Assembly: GCA_021817045.1 (NCBI GenBank)
Contig: JAKAWG010000056.1
Coordinates: 1-34,876 of the forward strand
Length of the DNA stretch: 34,876 bases
Source of the DNA: Acidobacteriota bacterium
GTDB taxonomy: Bacteria > Acidobacteriota > Terriglobia > UBA7540
Direction of reading: 5' to 3'
The notes under the pieces were generated by a model. That model saw only the letters and a list, made by a program, of their open reading frames with translations, did not search any database and was not told where the DNA came from. How positions within the stretch are numbered: the stretch's first letter is position 1; every line of letters begins with the position of its first letter. Shown here one piece after another: positions 16,937 to 26,671 of the stretch. A program made the translations under genes and the position numbers.

Positions 16937-16992
16937 GGAGGCGTCATGGACCTCGTTTTTTTCTGCGTAAAAAGTGCGTAGTCCGATGAAAT

Positions 16993-17114
16993 TGTTGAAT
17001 TCCGTCCCAGATTGACCCGTCATTATCTATGTTGGACCATCGACACTGAGCGTTGATCAGGATGGGGTCAGTCGAGATTAAAATCCCTGGGTCAACCCGG
17101 GGCGGAATTCAACA
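16993..17114. mobile_element. IS21-type MITE 1
   Basis: The 122-base element has perfect 12-base terminal inverted repeats, TGTTGAATTCCG at 16993-17004 and CGGAATTCAACA at 17103-17114. Inside are GACCCG and GGGTCA repeats, as in the multiple terminal repeats of IS21-family elements. Its right half aligns with that of the element at 26523-26671. It has no coding capacity. No clear target duplication is seen. Confidence 0.7.
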
Positions 17115-17142
17115 CTCCAGGAGCAATAACAGCCGAAAGCCT

Positions 17143-18636
17143 TTACGCGCCACCCCCACCATGCATTAGGTCAGAAATACCGCCTGCCCCAGATCCATTC
17201 TTGGTCTTCGGCACCATATCACACACTGATGCAAACAACTGATCTGACTGTTCTGGCAGACGGATTTCACCGAGCAATTGCTGTAGCTGTTCCTGGCATA
17301 CAACCGCTACGCCCGCTTCTCCAGCACGCTCAAGTTCCGGTTGCACGGCTGCCTTGGGGCGCATCGTTACAATTACGGGCTGCACGAGCACAGCGCCGTA
17401 ACCAATCTCCTTGAGATTCAGATGAATCTTGGTGGTGCGATCCGTCAATTTTGAAAGCTTTTGGTCTTCATCAAGTCGACCCGTCGTGCACTCTACGACG
17501 AGTACGTTTCCGCCACGGCTGAAGGCAACAATATCGACGAAGTCTCGCGTCCTGCTATTGAGCCCAAGGTGCAAAGGAGCAAATCCCGAGGCCGACAATA
17601 GCCAACAGACAGCATCTTCGAAGTCGCCCTGCATGTTACCGCGCTTCGACAAGCGCTCACCAGAGATATATGATCGCACAATTGCGAGGTCCGGGTCCGC
17701 GAGTCCCAAAATGCTGGATTTTGGATTGAAATATCGCGTGGGGTCTGAAATCCACACTTGGTGCAGGCCGTAGTCATCATAACTTAGGAACGCGCGTACA
17801 AACTGCTGCTCACCAATATCAAATTGAACTGTTCCAGTGTCTTGCTCTTTACCATCGGCCCACTCGCATTTCGGCTCGTCACATTGCACTGTCTGTCGAG
17901 CATGAACCTTCAGTGCTGTATCGACAACCTTGTAATTGAGTCTGAGTTTTGATGTTGCTAGTCGTTTGGATGATTTGAATACAATAATTGCGTGCTTGCC
18001 ATCCACACGCGAGCTCGGGGCAATTTGTGCCGGCGCAGTGGCCACGACATCTATGAAACAGACTTGCAGATTCGGATTCTCCGCTTGTAAATCGAAATCG
18101 TTGACGAGCTCCTCGATGTTCTCGTAAGGAAATGTTGATGTCTTCAGTTCCCAGTCGATAACCCACAAGCCCCTCTTAATCCCGAAAGCGGTATCTCTTT
18201 CGCCCTGACGGAGGGTTAGTGAGGGTGTGCGGAGCTCAGCTTGCTGACCCCGGTAAACCGGAAACGACAGTGGGTCACAATACGCACTCGTCCCAAAATC
18301 ATCCCTTGGCAACGGAATAGCGAGGCCTTCGTGCTCAATGTGCCCGGCGCGGATCCAGCGCATTGCTGTTTCAAAAACGGTATCTGCAGACAAGACGAAC
18401 CGTCGCGCCGACAAGTTCTTTGAATCAAAGGATTTTGCTACTTCACCTGCATCTACAGCGTTGGCGAACAACACAATTCGTGCGGCGACCAGAACCTTCG
18501 AGCTATCGCGTTTTACTGCAAGATACGAGACTGTAGCGGAATTATATAGTGCACCAATTGGGCCAAGAAGCGATTCAAAATGCTGAATCTCGTCTTGAAC
18601 ACGTTGCGGAAATGGCTCTGTCACTGGTTTGTTCAT
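17143..18636 (-). CDS. Hypothetical protein with a C-terminal Mrr-like PD-(D/E)xK nuclease domain
   Basis: The 497-residue protein is unrecognised over its first 330 residues. Residues 335-450 look like a restriction-endonuclease fold: GDFEDAVCWLLSASGF (337-352, E340), FVDIVAF (366-372, D368) and VLVVECTTG (378-386, E382). The usual ExK is here E-C-T; K393 or K396 may stand in. It ends with a Gly-rich tail. It is a single gene in a mobile-DNA-rich area, with no methylase beside it. A defence nuclease is a reasonable guess; target and partner are unknown. Confidence 0.62.
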   Translation of the reverse strand: MNKPVTEPFPQRVQDEIQHFESLLGPIGALYNSATVSYLAVKRDSSKVLVAARIVLFANAVDAGEVAKSFDSKNLSARRFVLSADTVFETAMRWIRAGHIEHEGLAIPLPRDDFGTSAYCDPLSFPVYRGQQAELRTPSLTLRQGERDTAFGIKRGLWVIDWELKTSTFPYENIEELVNDFDLQAENPNLQVCFIDVVATAPAQIAPSSRVDGKHAIIVFKSSKRLATSKLRLNYKVVDTALKVHARQTVQCDEPKCEWADGKEQDTGTVQFDIGEQQFVRAFLSYDDYGLHQVWISDPTRYFNPKSSILGLADPDLAIVRSYISGERLSKRGNMQGDFEDAVCWLLSASGFAPLHLGLNSRTRDFVDIVAFSRGGNVLVVECTTGRLDEDQKLSKLTDRTTKIHLNLKEIGYGAVLVQPVIVTMRPKAAVQPELERAGEAGVAVVCQEQLQQLLGEIRLPEQSDQLFASVCDMVPKTKNGSGAGGISDLMHGGGGA

Positions 18637-18935
18637 GTTGTTTGGTGCGAGGCACGAAGTTGAATCGACACTTTCTCAGACAGCATCATCGCATACCAAC
18701 GGTGTCGTTAGCACCTCAGAGTAGTTCAAGTCCTTGAACTGCGTCAATGCGGTGCGACTTCGGCGTGCGTTTGCCATGCTTGCCATGGCACAGGCCGTTT
18801 CTTATGGGTGATCAAGATGGCTATCCCTGTGCTACGCTGATCTCTGAAATCATGACGGCCCAGACGGGAGATATCCCGATCGGGATCTCCTTGGTTGGAC
18901 ATGTTGGCAACAGGCAAGGGAGAGTAGTGAATGCA

Positions 18936-19274
18936 ATGCGCGATACGCTGGCCATCTCTGAGCGTCTGAAACAGGCCGGTCTAACCGAGCCGGTCGCCAA
19001 GGCCATCGCCATGGAAATCGCCTCGAGGATTGAGGTCCAGACTGCCACCAAAGCGGATATACGCGAAATTGTGCAGGCGGCCTTTGGTCATCCGCGGGAC
19101 GGATTTAGCGAACTCCGAAAGGAGCTGCGTAACGAAATGGGCGAACTCCGAAAGGAGTTGTGTAACGAAATAGATGGTTTGCGTCAGGACGTGCGGCGGA
19201 TGATGTATCTCTCACTCGTTGTGATGGCGCTCCTGCTCACGGTGCTGGGCCTAGTGCTAAAACTGATCCACTAA
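18936..19274 (+). CDS. Coiled-coil protein with a C-terminal membrane anchor
   Basis: The 112-residue protein resembles the DUF1640/CCDC90-like coiled-coil group: KQAGLTEPVAKAIAMEI, TKADIREIVQAAF, then heptad-like repeats and one transmembrane helix at the end (MMYLSLVVMALLLTVLGLVL). I choose the ATG at 18936, 11 bases after GGGAGAG; a GTG at 18927 is the alternative. Bases 19108-19140 and 19141-19173 are a tandem duplication of a 33-base unit that doubles an 11-residue ELRKEL... segment. Function unknown. Confidence 0.7.
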   Translation: MRDTLAISERLKQAGLTEPVAKAIAMEIASRIEVQTATKADIREIVQAAFGHPRDGFSELRKELRNEMGELRKELCNEIDGLRQDVRRMMYLSLVVMALLLTVLGLVLKLIH

Positions 19275-19592
19275 ATATCCTGCGGGTTCCCATCGGAATA
19301 AATCCCGTCACACCAATTCTGGCGTGAACGGTTCCAAGCGTGAATCACCGCACGCGACACCGTGACTGATGCCGGCAAATCCACCGTGATAGGGTTTTCA
19401 AGTGGAATGCCTGGCGCTGTTGAGACCATAATACGTGGCGGCTTTGAGACTGGAATCGGTGGCGCTTTTCAAACCAAAATGGATGGTGGAATTGGGACCG
19501 GAATACACAATTACGACACGATCACCCCCGGTGGCCACCCAAACTCCCCCATCTATGGCCACCGGGGGTCCTCATCGATCGGAGGCCTCCCC
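19275..19592. other. Non-coding stretch with degenerate short repeats
   Basis: The frame of the next gene is open back to 19362, but the encoded Gly/Thr-rich text (for example GGFETGIGGAF) shows loose repeats and no family. I read it as non-coding DNA before the ribosome site GGAGG at 19581. It could be a decayed transposon spacer. Confidence 0.4.
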
Positions 19593-20171
19593 ATGGTGAC
19601 TCGAAAGCGCACGGCACTGAAGCTCTACGAGCTGTATATCGAACTCGAAGACATTGAGCCGCTCATCTGGCGCCGGATCCTCGTGCCGGCAGCCATCCGC
19701 CTGCCAGAACTGCATGACCTGCTGCAGCTCGTGATGGGCTGGACCGACTCTCACCTGCACAGTTTTCAGATCGCGGATCGCACCTTCAGTGCGGCACCCG
19801 CCGGTGAACTAGCCGAACTGGAGATGGTGAACGAAAAGAAATACACGCTCGAAGCCATTCTCGGCGATTCCATTTTTGAGTTCGTCTACGAATACGACTT
19901 CGGAGATGGCTGGCGCCATCGCATCCAAGTCCAATCCGTCGCTACACCCCACACCGATTGGTTCTATCCCCTGTGCGTCGCCGGGGCGCGCGCGGCACCA
20001 CCCGACGATGTCGGCGGCGTCGGTGGCTATGCAGAATTCCTCTCCGCTATCAACGATCCGAAGCACGAAGAGCACGACAGCATGCTCGTCTGGATCGGCG
20101 GCGCCTTCGACCCGGAAGGATTCGACCTCAACGAAATCAATCGAACCCTGCGCTATGGCCGCCACCCTTGA
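19593..20171 (+). CDS. Plasmid pRiA4b ORF-3-like protein
   Basis: The 192-residue protein has the family signature: YELYIELEDIEPLIWRRI near the start, LPELHDLLQLVMGWTDSHLHSF, FVYEYDFGDGWRHRI, and GGVGGYAEFLSAINDP with FDPEGFDLNEIN near the end. The family is also called IS1096 TnpR-like and is often found on plasmids and beside transposons. Its biochemical role is not known to me. The ATG at 19593 has GGAGG 8 bases upstream. Family call is secure. Confidence 0.88.
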   Translation: MVTRKRTALKLYELYIELEDIEPLIWRRILVPAAIRLPELHDLLQLVMGWTDSHLHSFQIADRTFSAAPAGELAELEMVNEKKYTLEAILGDSIFEFVYEYDFGDGWRHRIQVQSVATPHTDWFYPLCVAGARAAPPDDVGGVGGYAEFLSAINDPKHEEHDSMLVWIGGAFDPEGFDLNEINRTLRYGRHP

Positions 20172-20297
20172 GGCCCGCCCAACACCGCTCTGAATCACGT
20201 ACCAGAGAATTCCAATCGTAGCTAGGACGCCGCGCAGTTACCGGTTACGGCCCTATCTGACGGCCGAAATTCAGTCACTTTTTCAGCCCAAACGCGG

Positions 20298-20795
20298 TCA
20301 CTTTAATACGGAGAAGCCCTGTGGATGTACCTTGTACCACTGAACAGCTCTCGTGACTTGGTCAACCCAAAACGCCGTAATCGTTTTATCAGAAGAGTCC
20401 GGCAGGCAGCCTAAGGAGCGCATCCATTCGAAGAATATATGACTTGGTTGTCCCTCATTCATATCCACTACTAGGGCGCTTGCGAAAAAGTCAGCGTGCT
20501 CAAAAGATCTTGCGGATATGTATCCAAGAAAATCACCGATAATTCTTCTATCGAGTCCAGTCCAGTTATGGGTATCAATGGCGAACGGGTGTCCTCCATT
20601 TACATTTGGCAAAGTGAACACTACGCCAGCTACCAGATTGGAATAGGGGATTAGCTTCGCGCCGGCCCTTCCTGTTCTTGAGATTCTTACCGCAAGCTCC
20701 TGTCGCGCATCGTCATCGCCAAGAGCATAGGCCCAGTCAATATCCTTGAGTTGTCTTAAAACGGCCTTGCGGTTCATCGCGAATTGAGCGGGCAT
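20298..20795 (-). CDS. Hypothetical protein
   Basis: The 165-residue product reads as a soluble globular protein (GDDDARQELAVRISRTG, VVFTLPNVNGG, HIFFEWMRSLG) with no domain I recognise. Its frame is intact with a normal amino-acid mix, so it is probably a real gene. It lies alone between the pRiA4b-like gene and an IS relic. Confidence 0.55.
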   Translation of the reverse strand: MPAQFAMNRKAVLRQLKDIDWAYALGDDDARQELAVRISRTGRAGAKLIPYSNLVAGVVFTLPNVNGGHPFAIDTHNWTGLDRRIIGDFLGYISARSFEHADFFASALVVDMNEGQPSHIFFEWMRSLGCLPDSSDKTITAFWVDQVTRAVQWYKVHPQGFSVLK

Positions 20796-20891
20796 TATTG
20801 CGACTCCCTCGACGTGCAGAAGGGGGAATTCTGCTAGTGGCTAGTCATTTATCTCTGTACATTAGGACCCGTGCAATATTAACTTGCGCAA

Positions 20892-21760
20892 TTATACGGG
20901 GCGCTGTTTTGGCGTGATGGTGTAATTCCATTCGCCATGAAAGTCATGAGGCTTGACATTGAGCGCCTGCAGTTCCTTCTTGGACACCGTGACTCCGCGC
21001 TTGTATGTTCTGCGATCCCAACGCGCTTTGACGATCAGTCCGCTCTTGGTCGTTGTTCCCGCGATGAGATTCACGATGGTACGGTAGTCCGTCAGGGGCC
21101 TGCCTTGCCAGCTCGCGGTGATGAACGATAAAGAGGCGATGCTCTATTTTGTTCCACTTGCTAGTGCCTGGCGGAAAGTGACATACCGTGATCGTCAACT
21201 TCTCATCCGTCGCAAACCGTTGCTGCCACCGCTGTCGGCGCAGATCAGAAGACGGCGGGCTTTCGGGTAACGGGGCTTGCCCATGTACCGCCACCACTCT
21301 CGGATGCTCTGCACGGCGAACTCAGCGGTGTCGCCGCTCATCCCGAGATTGACCCAGCCTTTGTTCTCGCCGATATCGTAGATCCCATAGGGTACCGCCT
21401 TGGGAACTTCCGGGTCCGGGAAATCATGCGTCAGCACTTCGATCGGATCGCCCTTCGGACGCCACTCCCGGCCCGTATTTTTATAGTGCCCCACGAGTTC
21501 CTTCTTCTTCGTATCCACCGAAATCACTGGCCGACGGGCACGCAGCGCGGCCACCGCCTGATCGTTCGATATAGCGAAATTGGGCATCCCGGTCTGGGTG
21601 ATCCATCTTGCCTTCCGAACGCTTGAAATGATCCTGAAGCGTATAGTTCAGCTGATTCGCAACCGTGCGGTAGCTGACCGTCACGCCGTCCCTCTTCAGC
21701 GCCCCCTCGATCTTGCGCACACTCAAGGTCGTCCAGCGCAGCGCCGACTGCGGACGCGGG
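20892..21760 (-). pseudogene. ISAzo13-family transposase remnant, frameshifted
   Basis: Three minus-strand frames in turn carry ISAzo13 text: LRWTTLSVRKIE and HPDRDAQFRYI, then VDTKKKELVGHYKNTGREW and DFPDPEVPKAVPYG, then ITVCHFPPGTSKWNKIEHR, and finally FHGEWNYTI. At least three frameshifts break it. The N-terminal third is missing and is replaced by an IS630-type segment. Confidence 0.8.
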
Positions 21761-22178
21761 CACGCTTCGCCGGCCGCTGCCGGGTCCAGTTCAGGTCCCG
21801 CAGGATTCTCCCCACATGCCCCGGATGGTAAGTCACCCCGGTCAGGCGCTCGATCACCTGCGCTACGCGCGGCAGGGTCCACCGATCGGTGCCGAACCCG
21901 TGTGTCTGCGCCCCCTTACGCAGGGCCGCATCCAGCCGATTAAGCTGCCTGCGATCCAACCGCGGCTTGCGCCCCGCGCGACTGGCTCCCGGCATCGCCG
22001 CGGCACCGCCGTGACGATACTGTTGGTACCAGCGGCTGACACTTTGGCGGCTCACGCCGAGCCGGCGTGCGACTTCCGCCTGCGTGTGTCCCACCTTGAA
22101 CAGCCGTGCGGCACGGGTGCGCCGCCGGTCCATCGCCCGGAAATCCCGCCGCGTACGGGTGACAGTAGGAGTGTTCAT
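21761..22178 (-). pseudogene. IS630-family transposase N-terminal fragment
   Basis: From the ATG at 22178 the product has the double helix-turn-helix of IS630 transposases: LFKVGHTQAEVARRLGVS, VSRWYQQYRHGG, RWTLPRVAQVIERLTGV and HPGHVGRILRDL. It breaks off at WTRQRPAKRA, before the DDE catalytic domain, exactly where ISAzo13 text begins. The boundary is approximate. Confidence 0.78.
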
Positions 22179-22311
22179 GAGCGTACAGCCTACCCCATCG
22201 CATGCAGAATGTCACTCTATTATGCGAATCTCAGTAAGTACCTCGCAAAGGGCTGCTCCTTAGCGGTGTCCGTCTTTATAGTCGAAGGTCAGAGCAACGG
22301 GCAATCATAAA

Positions 22312-22880
22312 CTAGGCGGCTTGCGTGGTGGTGTCAAGGCGAGCGACGTCTCGTCCCAGAGCGACAGCGAGCACCCAGATATCCTTGATGCCCTAGATCT
22401 GGCGGAACGACTTCTCCGCTTCCAGGAGGCCCGTCGTGATCCAGCGCAGCGCCATGGTGGCATCGCAGTGGTGATTGACGCGATGCGTGAACCGGCGTAC
22501 AGCACCGTTTGGATTCTCGATCACGTTGGTGGTGCAAAGACAGCGCATGAGCGATGGCATGAGCTGCAGACGATTGACGGTGAAGGTTTCCTCGATTTCA
22601 CGCCCGGGTCGGTAATGCGCTCAGTCACATTGCGCAGCTTGTGGGTACGGCAACGCTGCACCCGTGCCCGGTCACCGAAGATCTCGTCAATCGAGACCCC
22701 CCCACGCAACAGCGCAAGGCCTTCGAGCCATCGACGATGAGCAGATAGACGGCGTCCGGCTTGAGAACCCGCCGGATCACGTCCCCGAACAGGTCCTTGG
22801 TCACTTGGGCGTTCTCGCTCGCGACTGGTAACATTGAATATCGCTGAGTGGTGGGGGCATGCAGGCGAGCCTTGGTCAAG
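22312..22880 (-). pseudogene. IS256-family transposase remnant
   Basis: The minus strand carries YLLIVDGSKALR, FGDRARVQRCRTHKLRNV and, in another frame, TNVIENPNGAVRRFTHRV with MALRWITTGLLEAEKSFRQI. All are C-terminal IS256/Mutator-type signatures. An in-frame TAG at 22393-22395 replaces a lysine codon, and frameshifts separate the blocks. It lies directly against the SDR fragment, which it probably interrupted. Confidence 0.82.
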
Positions 22881-22882
22881 AA

Positions 22883-23035
22883 CTACTGTTCTTTGTTGGC
22901 AGCGAAGTAGGGCGACAGGTACGGTGGCGTGCCGCCACGCGTGCTGCTACTCGACACCCACACCACGAGGCCTCGCTTCTGCTTTCGCAACTGGGGAAGC
23001 GCTACGCGATTGACGCGCTGGTGGCTGAGTGATAC
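22883..23035 (-). pseudogene. Short-chain dehydrogenase (SDR) fragment
   Basis: The minus strand reads VNRVALPQLRKQKRGLVVWV, then SSSSTRGGTPPYLSPYFAAN, the catalytic Ser/Tyr region of an SDR. Both ends are lost: the right side runs into unrelated text and the left ends at the IS256 remnant. It is a relic with no function. Confidence 0.7.
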
Positions 23036-23460
23036 GGGAGTGGATGTAATAAAATACAGCCTTACGTGAACTCCGAATGCGCCAAGGCCGCAGCGAAGTT
23101 TAAAAAACACTGACCACGATATCCAGGGATCTGGAAAGACTCGCTGGCGCGAAGGATGAAGGAAACGTGTCAATCAAGTTGACCTATAGCCTTCTCACGG
23201 TAAGCATCAACGTTCCGGTCCTCTCGGGCCTGAGAGAAGGCAATTTGGTGTCAGCGCCTTGCTAAACCGTTTGGTTCTGGCTGATCGCGGAAATAAAGCT
23301 CTCGATCGGCTTATCGGGGTGTTGGGTAGGTAGGGACAAGACTCAGGAATTTGCGATCACGCAATACATGAGAGACAGATAGGCCCTTCCAAATTAGTGG
23401 GCGTTGAAATCGCGGGAGTCCGAGAACATACTTCACGTCATGGTTTATAGGGAGTGAAAA
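23036..23460. other. Unassigned region before a membrane-protein gene
   Basis: I see no gene or family here. It ends with the ribosome site AGGGAGTG before the ATG at 23461 and must hold that gene's promoter. No repeat or RNA structure stood out. Confidence 0.4.
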
Positions 23461-24693
23461 ATGAAACCGCAGTGGGAGACGCAACTTGCGCAGTTGAAGG
23501 CGGCAAAATCGCAGTGGGACACAGTATCGGCAAGCCTTGCCGATACTATTACCATCCAACACCAGCCAGGAAACATTCCCAAACAAGCAATCACGGATTC
23601 CCTCGCGAATATAATCGCGCAACTTGAAACAATATCTCAACGCTCCGATGTTGATGCCATTCTTATCTCTGTTCACCAGCCTGGGCTTGTAACTACGATC
23701 AATGCCCTTATACAAAACATTACTGTTATACAGCAAAATAGAAATCCACCACAATTCCAACAGATTGTGAATCACCTATGGGGGCTAGAAGCAACCCTTG
23801 TTTGGTTTGTGCCGCAGGATCTTGCGGAGAGCATGGCGCGGCGTATCGCAGACAAGGGCTTTGTCGCGCAACTCCGGCGGGTTGAAAAAGCGGCTTCTGA
23901 TTTGAAGGTCAAAGCCGAGATGATCAATGCCGCGGCAATCACAGCGAAAGAATCACACTCACAAATAGAAAAGTTTCTTGAATCCATTCGTGGTGCCGAA
24001 AGGGAATCGGGCAACGCAAAGACCAATTCACAGGCAAATGCCGCTGCAACAGCCGCCGATAAACAGGCGATCGCAAGTAGTTTGGAAGAATTATCGAATG
24101 GATTAGCGAGCCAGAAACAACTGCTACAGGAAATTAGCGAATTAAGGCGGCAGGCCGATGATGTTCTCGAAGGCGCAAGCAGAGTCGGACTAGCGCGCTC
24201 ATTTGCAGACAGACGAAAGCAATTAACCGTACGACAGTACGTTTGGGCTGCCGCTTTCATCGCCGGAATAGGCAGCCTGATATTTCTCCCTGGATGGGCA
24301 CTTCAGATAGTGGCACCTCAATTGCTCAATCCATCAATTCCTGAATACTGGACTCTCGCCGGGCACGTGATTGTTGCAGCTCCGCTGATTTGGTTCACAT
24401 GGTTTTGTGCGGTACAGTATGGAAGCACCACTCGGTTAATGGAAGATTATGCGTTCAAGGAGGCCGCAGCCTTGTCCTTTGTGGGGTACAGCCGGGAGGT
24501 CGGCAATGACCCAGACATGCTCAAGAAACTGCGAGAATCCGCCATCCGGAGTTTTGGTGCCAATCCAACGCGTGTACTTGGTAAGCATGAACCGGTAACA
24601 CCGGCACATTCATTGCTAGAAGGCCTCATAGAAAAAAGCGGTCTCGATAAGGCTGTAGCAGCTCTGAGCAGTCTGTTGGAAAGAGATAAGTAA
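23461..24693 (+). CDS. Coiled-coil protein with two transmembrane helices
   Basis: The 410-residue protein has an N-terminal helical part, a long Ala/Glu/Lys-rich coiled coil (about 135-240), two membrane helices (about 260-283 and 298-318) and a cytoplasmic tail of about 90 residues (RLMEDYAFKEAAALSFVGY...). I do not recognise a family. AGGGAGTG precedes the ATG. Accessory location and topology, a sensor-like coil joined to a membrane module, would suit a defence or signalling protein, but that is a guess. Confidence 0.65.
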   Translation: MKPQWETQLAQLKAAKSQWDTVSASLADTITIQHQPGNIPKQAITDSLANIIAQLETISQRSDVDAILISVHQPGLVTTINALIQNITVIQQNRNPPQFQQIVNHLWGLEATLVWFVPQDLAESMARRIADKGFVAQLRRVEKAASDLKVKAEMINAAAITAKESHSQIEKFLESIRGAERESGNAKTNSQANAAATAADKQAIASSLEELSNGLASQKQLLQEISELRRQADDVLEGASRVGLARSFADRRKQLTVRQYVWAAAFIAGIGSLIFLPGWALQIVAPQLLNPSIPEYWTLAGHVIVAAPLIWFTWFCAVQYGSTTRLMEDYAFKEAAALSFVGYSREVGNDPDMLKKLRESAIRSFGANPTRVLGKHEPVTPAHSLLEGLIEKSGLDKAVAALSSLLERDK

Positions 24694-24806
24694 CTGGTTG
24701 AGAATCGGTACCGCATGTTCGAAATGGTGACAGACGAATAATTCCAGCCTGGTGATACCCACCGGCAACCAAATGGTCCGCTGGCATGGACGAGTGATGT
24801 CGCCCT

Positions 24807-26348
24807 TTATGGAATAACGTGAACGTAAGTAGTGCCGGGAAGCCCGCTTGCGTCGGTCTGGAGATCCACTGCTTGTTCAATGAGCGTGAACACCAGCGCC
24901 GTGTTCATGTTGTCACCCCGATAGGGAGGCAGCGCGTACTGCGTTCTGCTTTCGTTTATATGTGCCAAGGTTGGAGCGTTGGCGTTTGTATCGAGCGTTG
25001 GATCGACAGACTGCACTCGAACTAGCTCGGTATTGTCTTTTTTTGTTGATGGAAGCATGCAAAACCCTGAAGGAACAGACTCCCAGGATTTCTCACTGGC
25101 GAGCATTCTGAGCACCACGAAGAGATCAAGACACTGCACATGGCAGTCACTCTGTCCGGGTTTGTTGGTGCAATCTTTTTTGTATCTAACCGCACCCAGA
25201 CTGGCGTGCTTCCCTGTGTTGAAGGTCTGATCCGAGTAATTCCATGTTCCGTGGAACTCCCGGCGTAGCACCTCGCCTAAATAATAGACGGTAGCTTCCG
25301 GTGAGCGAAACTCCATGTCCATCCGTGGGAACCCTGGCTTGAGCTTAGGCGTCTGCGTTACATCGTCATAAGCAATATTGACTGGAGTCGGTGGAGGCAA
25401 CGTGGTCATTTGCATAATTGCGTGTTTACAATATTGCTGAACAACGTCAGGCATGGATGTGTCTGTATGAAATGCGAGTTGTGGTGTGCGGCCAGGGATC
25501 AAATAATAAAGGGTCTCCGTCTTCCGTATAGCACAGCTCGTATTCGCGTCCTTCGTATTAACGCAATTAGCGCTACTCGTAGTCTTGGACTCATCATCAG
25601 TTTTAATGACAGGCACCAGCAGAAACTGCTTCGACAGGATATCCACCTGCCTTTTGAGACTGCCGGCTTCCTTTGCAGAAACCGGAGGACCAATGACATC
25701 TCTCGCATCAGGAAACGTATCGTTGAGCTCAGTGGTCATACGGCAGGCAGACAAGCCATTCACCAGAGCATCGAACTGCTTATATCGATCCGGCTCCATG
25801 GGGGCATTGATATAAACCCCAGAAAGGTTTCCCTGCGCGTCATAGACTTTGATTTCACGCACGAACAGATGCAGTAACACGGATACGGGGAACCCCTGAT
25901 CGGCGAAGTAAGCGACTGTCTTTACCGAGATTGGCTTGGTAATTGCGCGTTCGAAGTGCTCAGCCGTCAGCGGGCTGATACCGCTGCTGGAGGTGTTCGA
26001 CTGGGTGGAGATAGTGGCTGACGTGTTTGCAACGCTTGGGATGCCTAGAATCCTGCCCAAGGTGGCGTTATACGTTGGTAGACCTTGCTGCCAAGCTTGA
26101 ATAGTCACGTAATAGCGCGGCTCATGCTGGTAGGCCCGCACGATGTTCAGCAGAGTAAGTCGATTCTCGATCTCTGCCCCCGCTTTGTCGTCGGTGATCG
26201 CCTGGTGAACGAGATTGTGCACCGTGACAGGATTCGGGGGCTGTGGAGCGATCCAAGAGCACGAAGCAAGAAAAAACAGTGGCACTAAGGCACCGCGGGA
26301 TACCCATACCGCTAGCCGGCTAAGATTTGGGGAAACGTGGATTCTCAT
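24807..26348 (-). CDS. Predicted lipoprotein of unknown function
   Basis: The 513-residue protein has a signal peptide ending in a lipobox, LVPLFFLASCS with the lipid-attachment cysteine at residue 30, so it should be anchored in the envelope. The mature part is Ser/Thr-rich around 95-125, contains several cysteines (for example SSANCVNTKDANTSCAIRK) and has no domain I know. GGAGGATG precedes the ATG. It converges on the two-TM gene at 23461-24693, so the two are not an operon. Confidence 0.68.
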   Translation of the reverse strand: MRIHVSPNLSRLAVWVSRGALVPLFFLASCSWIAPQPPNPVTVHNLVHQAITDDKAGAEIENRLTLLNIVRAYQHEPRYYVTIQAWQQGLPTYNATLGRILGIPSVANTSATISTQSNTSSSGISPLTAEHFERAITKPISVKTVAYFADQGFPVSVLLHLFVREIKVYDAQGNLSGVYINAPMEPDRYKQFDALVNGLSACRMTTELNDTFPDARDVIGPPVSAKEAGSLKRQVDILSKQFLLVPVIKTDDESKTTSSANCVNTKDANTSCAIRKTETLYYLIPGRTPQLAFHTDTSMPDVVQQYCKHAIMQMTTLPPPTPVNIAYDDVTQTPKLKPGFPRMDMEFRSPEATVYYLGEVLRREFHGTWNYSDQTFNTGKHASLGAVRYKKDCTNKPGQSDCHVQCLDLFVVLRMLASEKSWESVPSGFCMLPSTKKDNTELVRVQSVDPTLDTNANAPTLAHINESRTQYALPPYRGDNMNTALVFTLIEQAVDLQTDASGLPGTTYVHVIP

Positions 26349-26522
26349 GGCGCATCCTCCTTAATAGCCCAAACCCCGTACGAGCCTCACTCCTGTCCCC
26401 ATAATCTACTGGCCCGACTTGGTCAATCGCCTTTCAAGTCTAGCCCTGTCAAGGGCGGAGTGAAAGGAGTGTGTACCGGTGCTAGGCGTTAGCATCCCTA
26501 GCAGGCGCAAAGGCGAGCAGGC

Positions 26523-26671
26523 TGTTGATTTCCATCGCCATTTGACCCACCGTTTTCATTGCACTGACCCACGCAATACGGAGGAATGTCCATCATTATC
26601 AACGGCCAATTCCGATCAGGGTGGGTCAGCAAAGATTGAAATGGCGGGTCAACTTGGTACGGAATTCAACA
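26523..26671. mobile_element. IS21-type MITE 2
   Basis: The 149-base element begins TGTTGATTTCCA and ends GGAATTCAACA. Inside are TTTGACCCACC, ACTGACCCACG, GGTGGGTCAGC and GCGGGTCAAC, the multiple terminal repeats expected of IS21-type ends. The right half aligns with MITE 1. It has no coding capacity. Its right tip supplies the stop codon of the helicase remnant. Confidence 0.68.
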
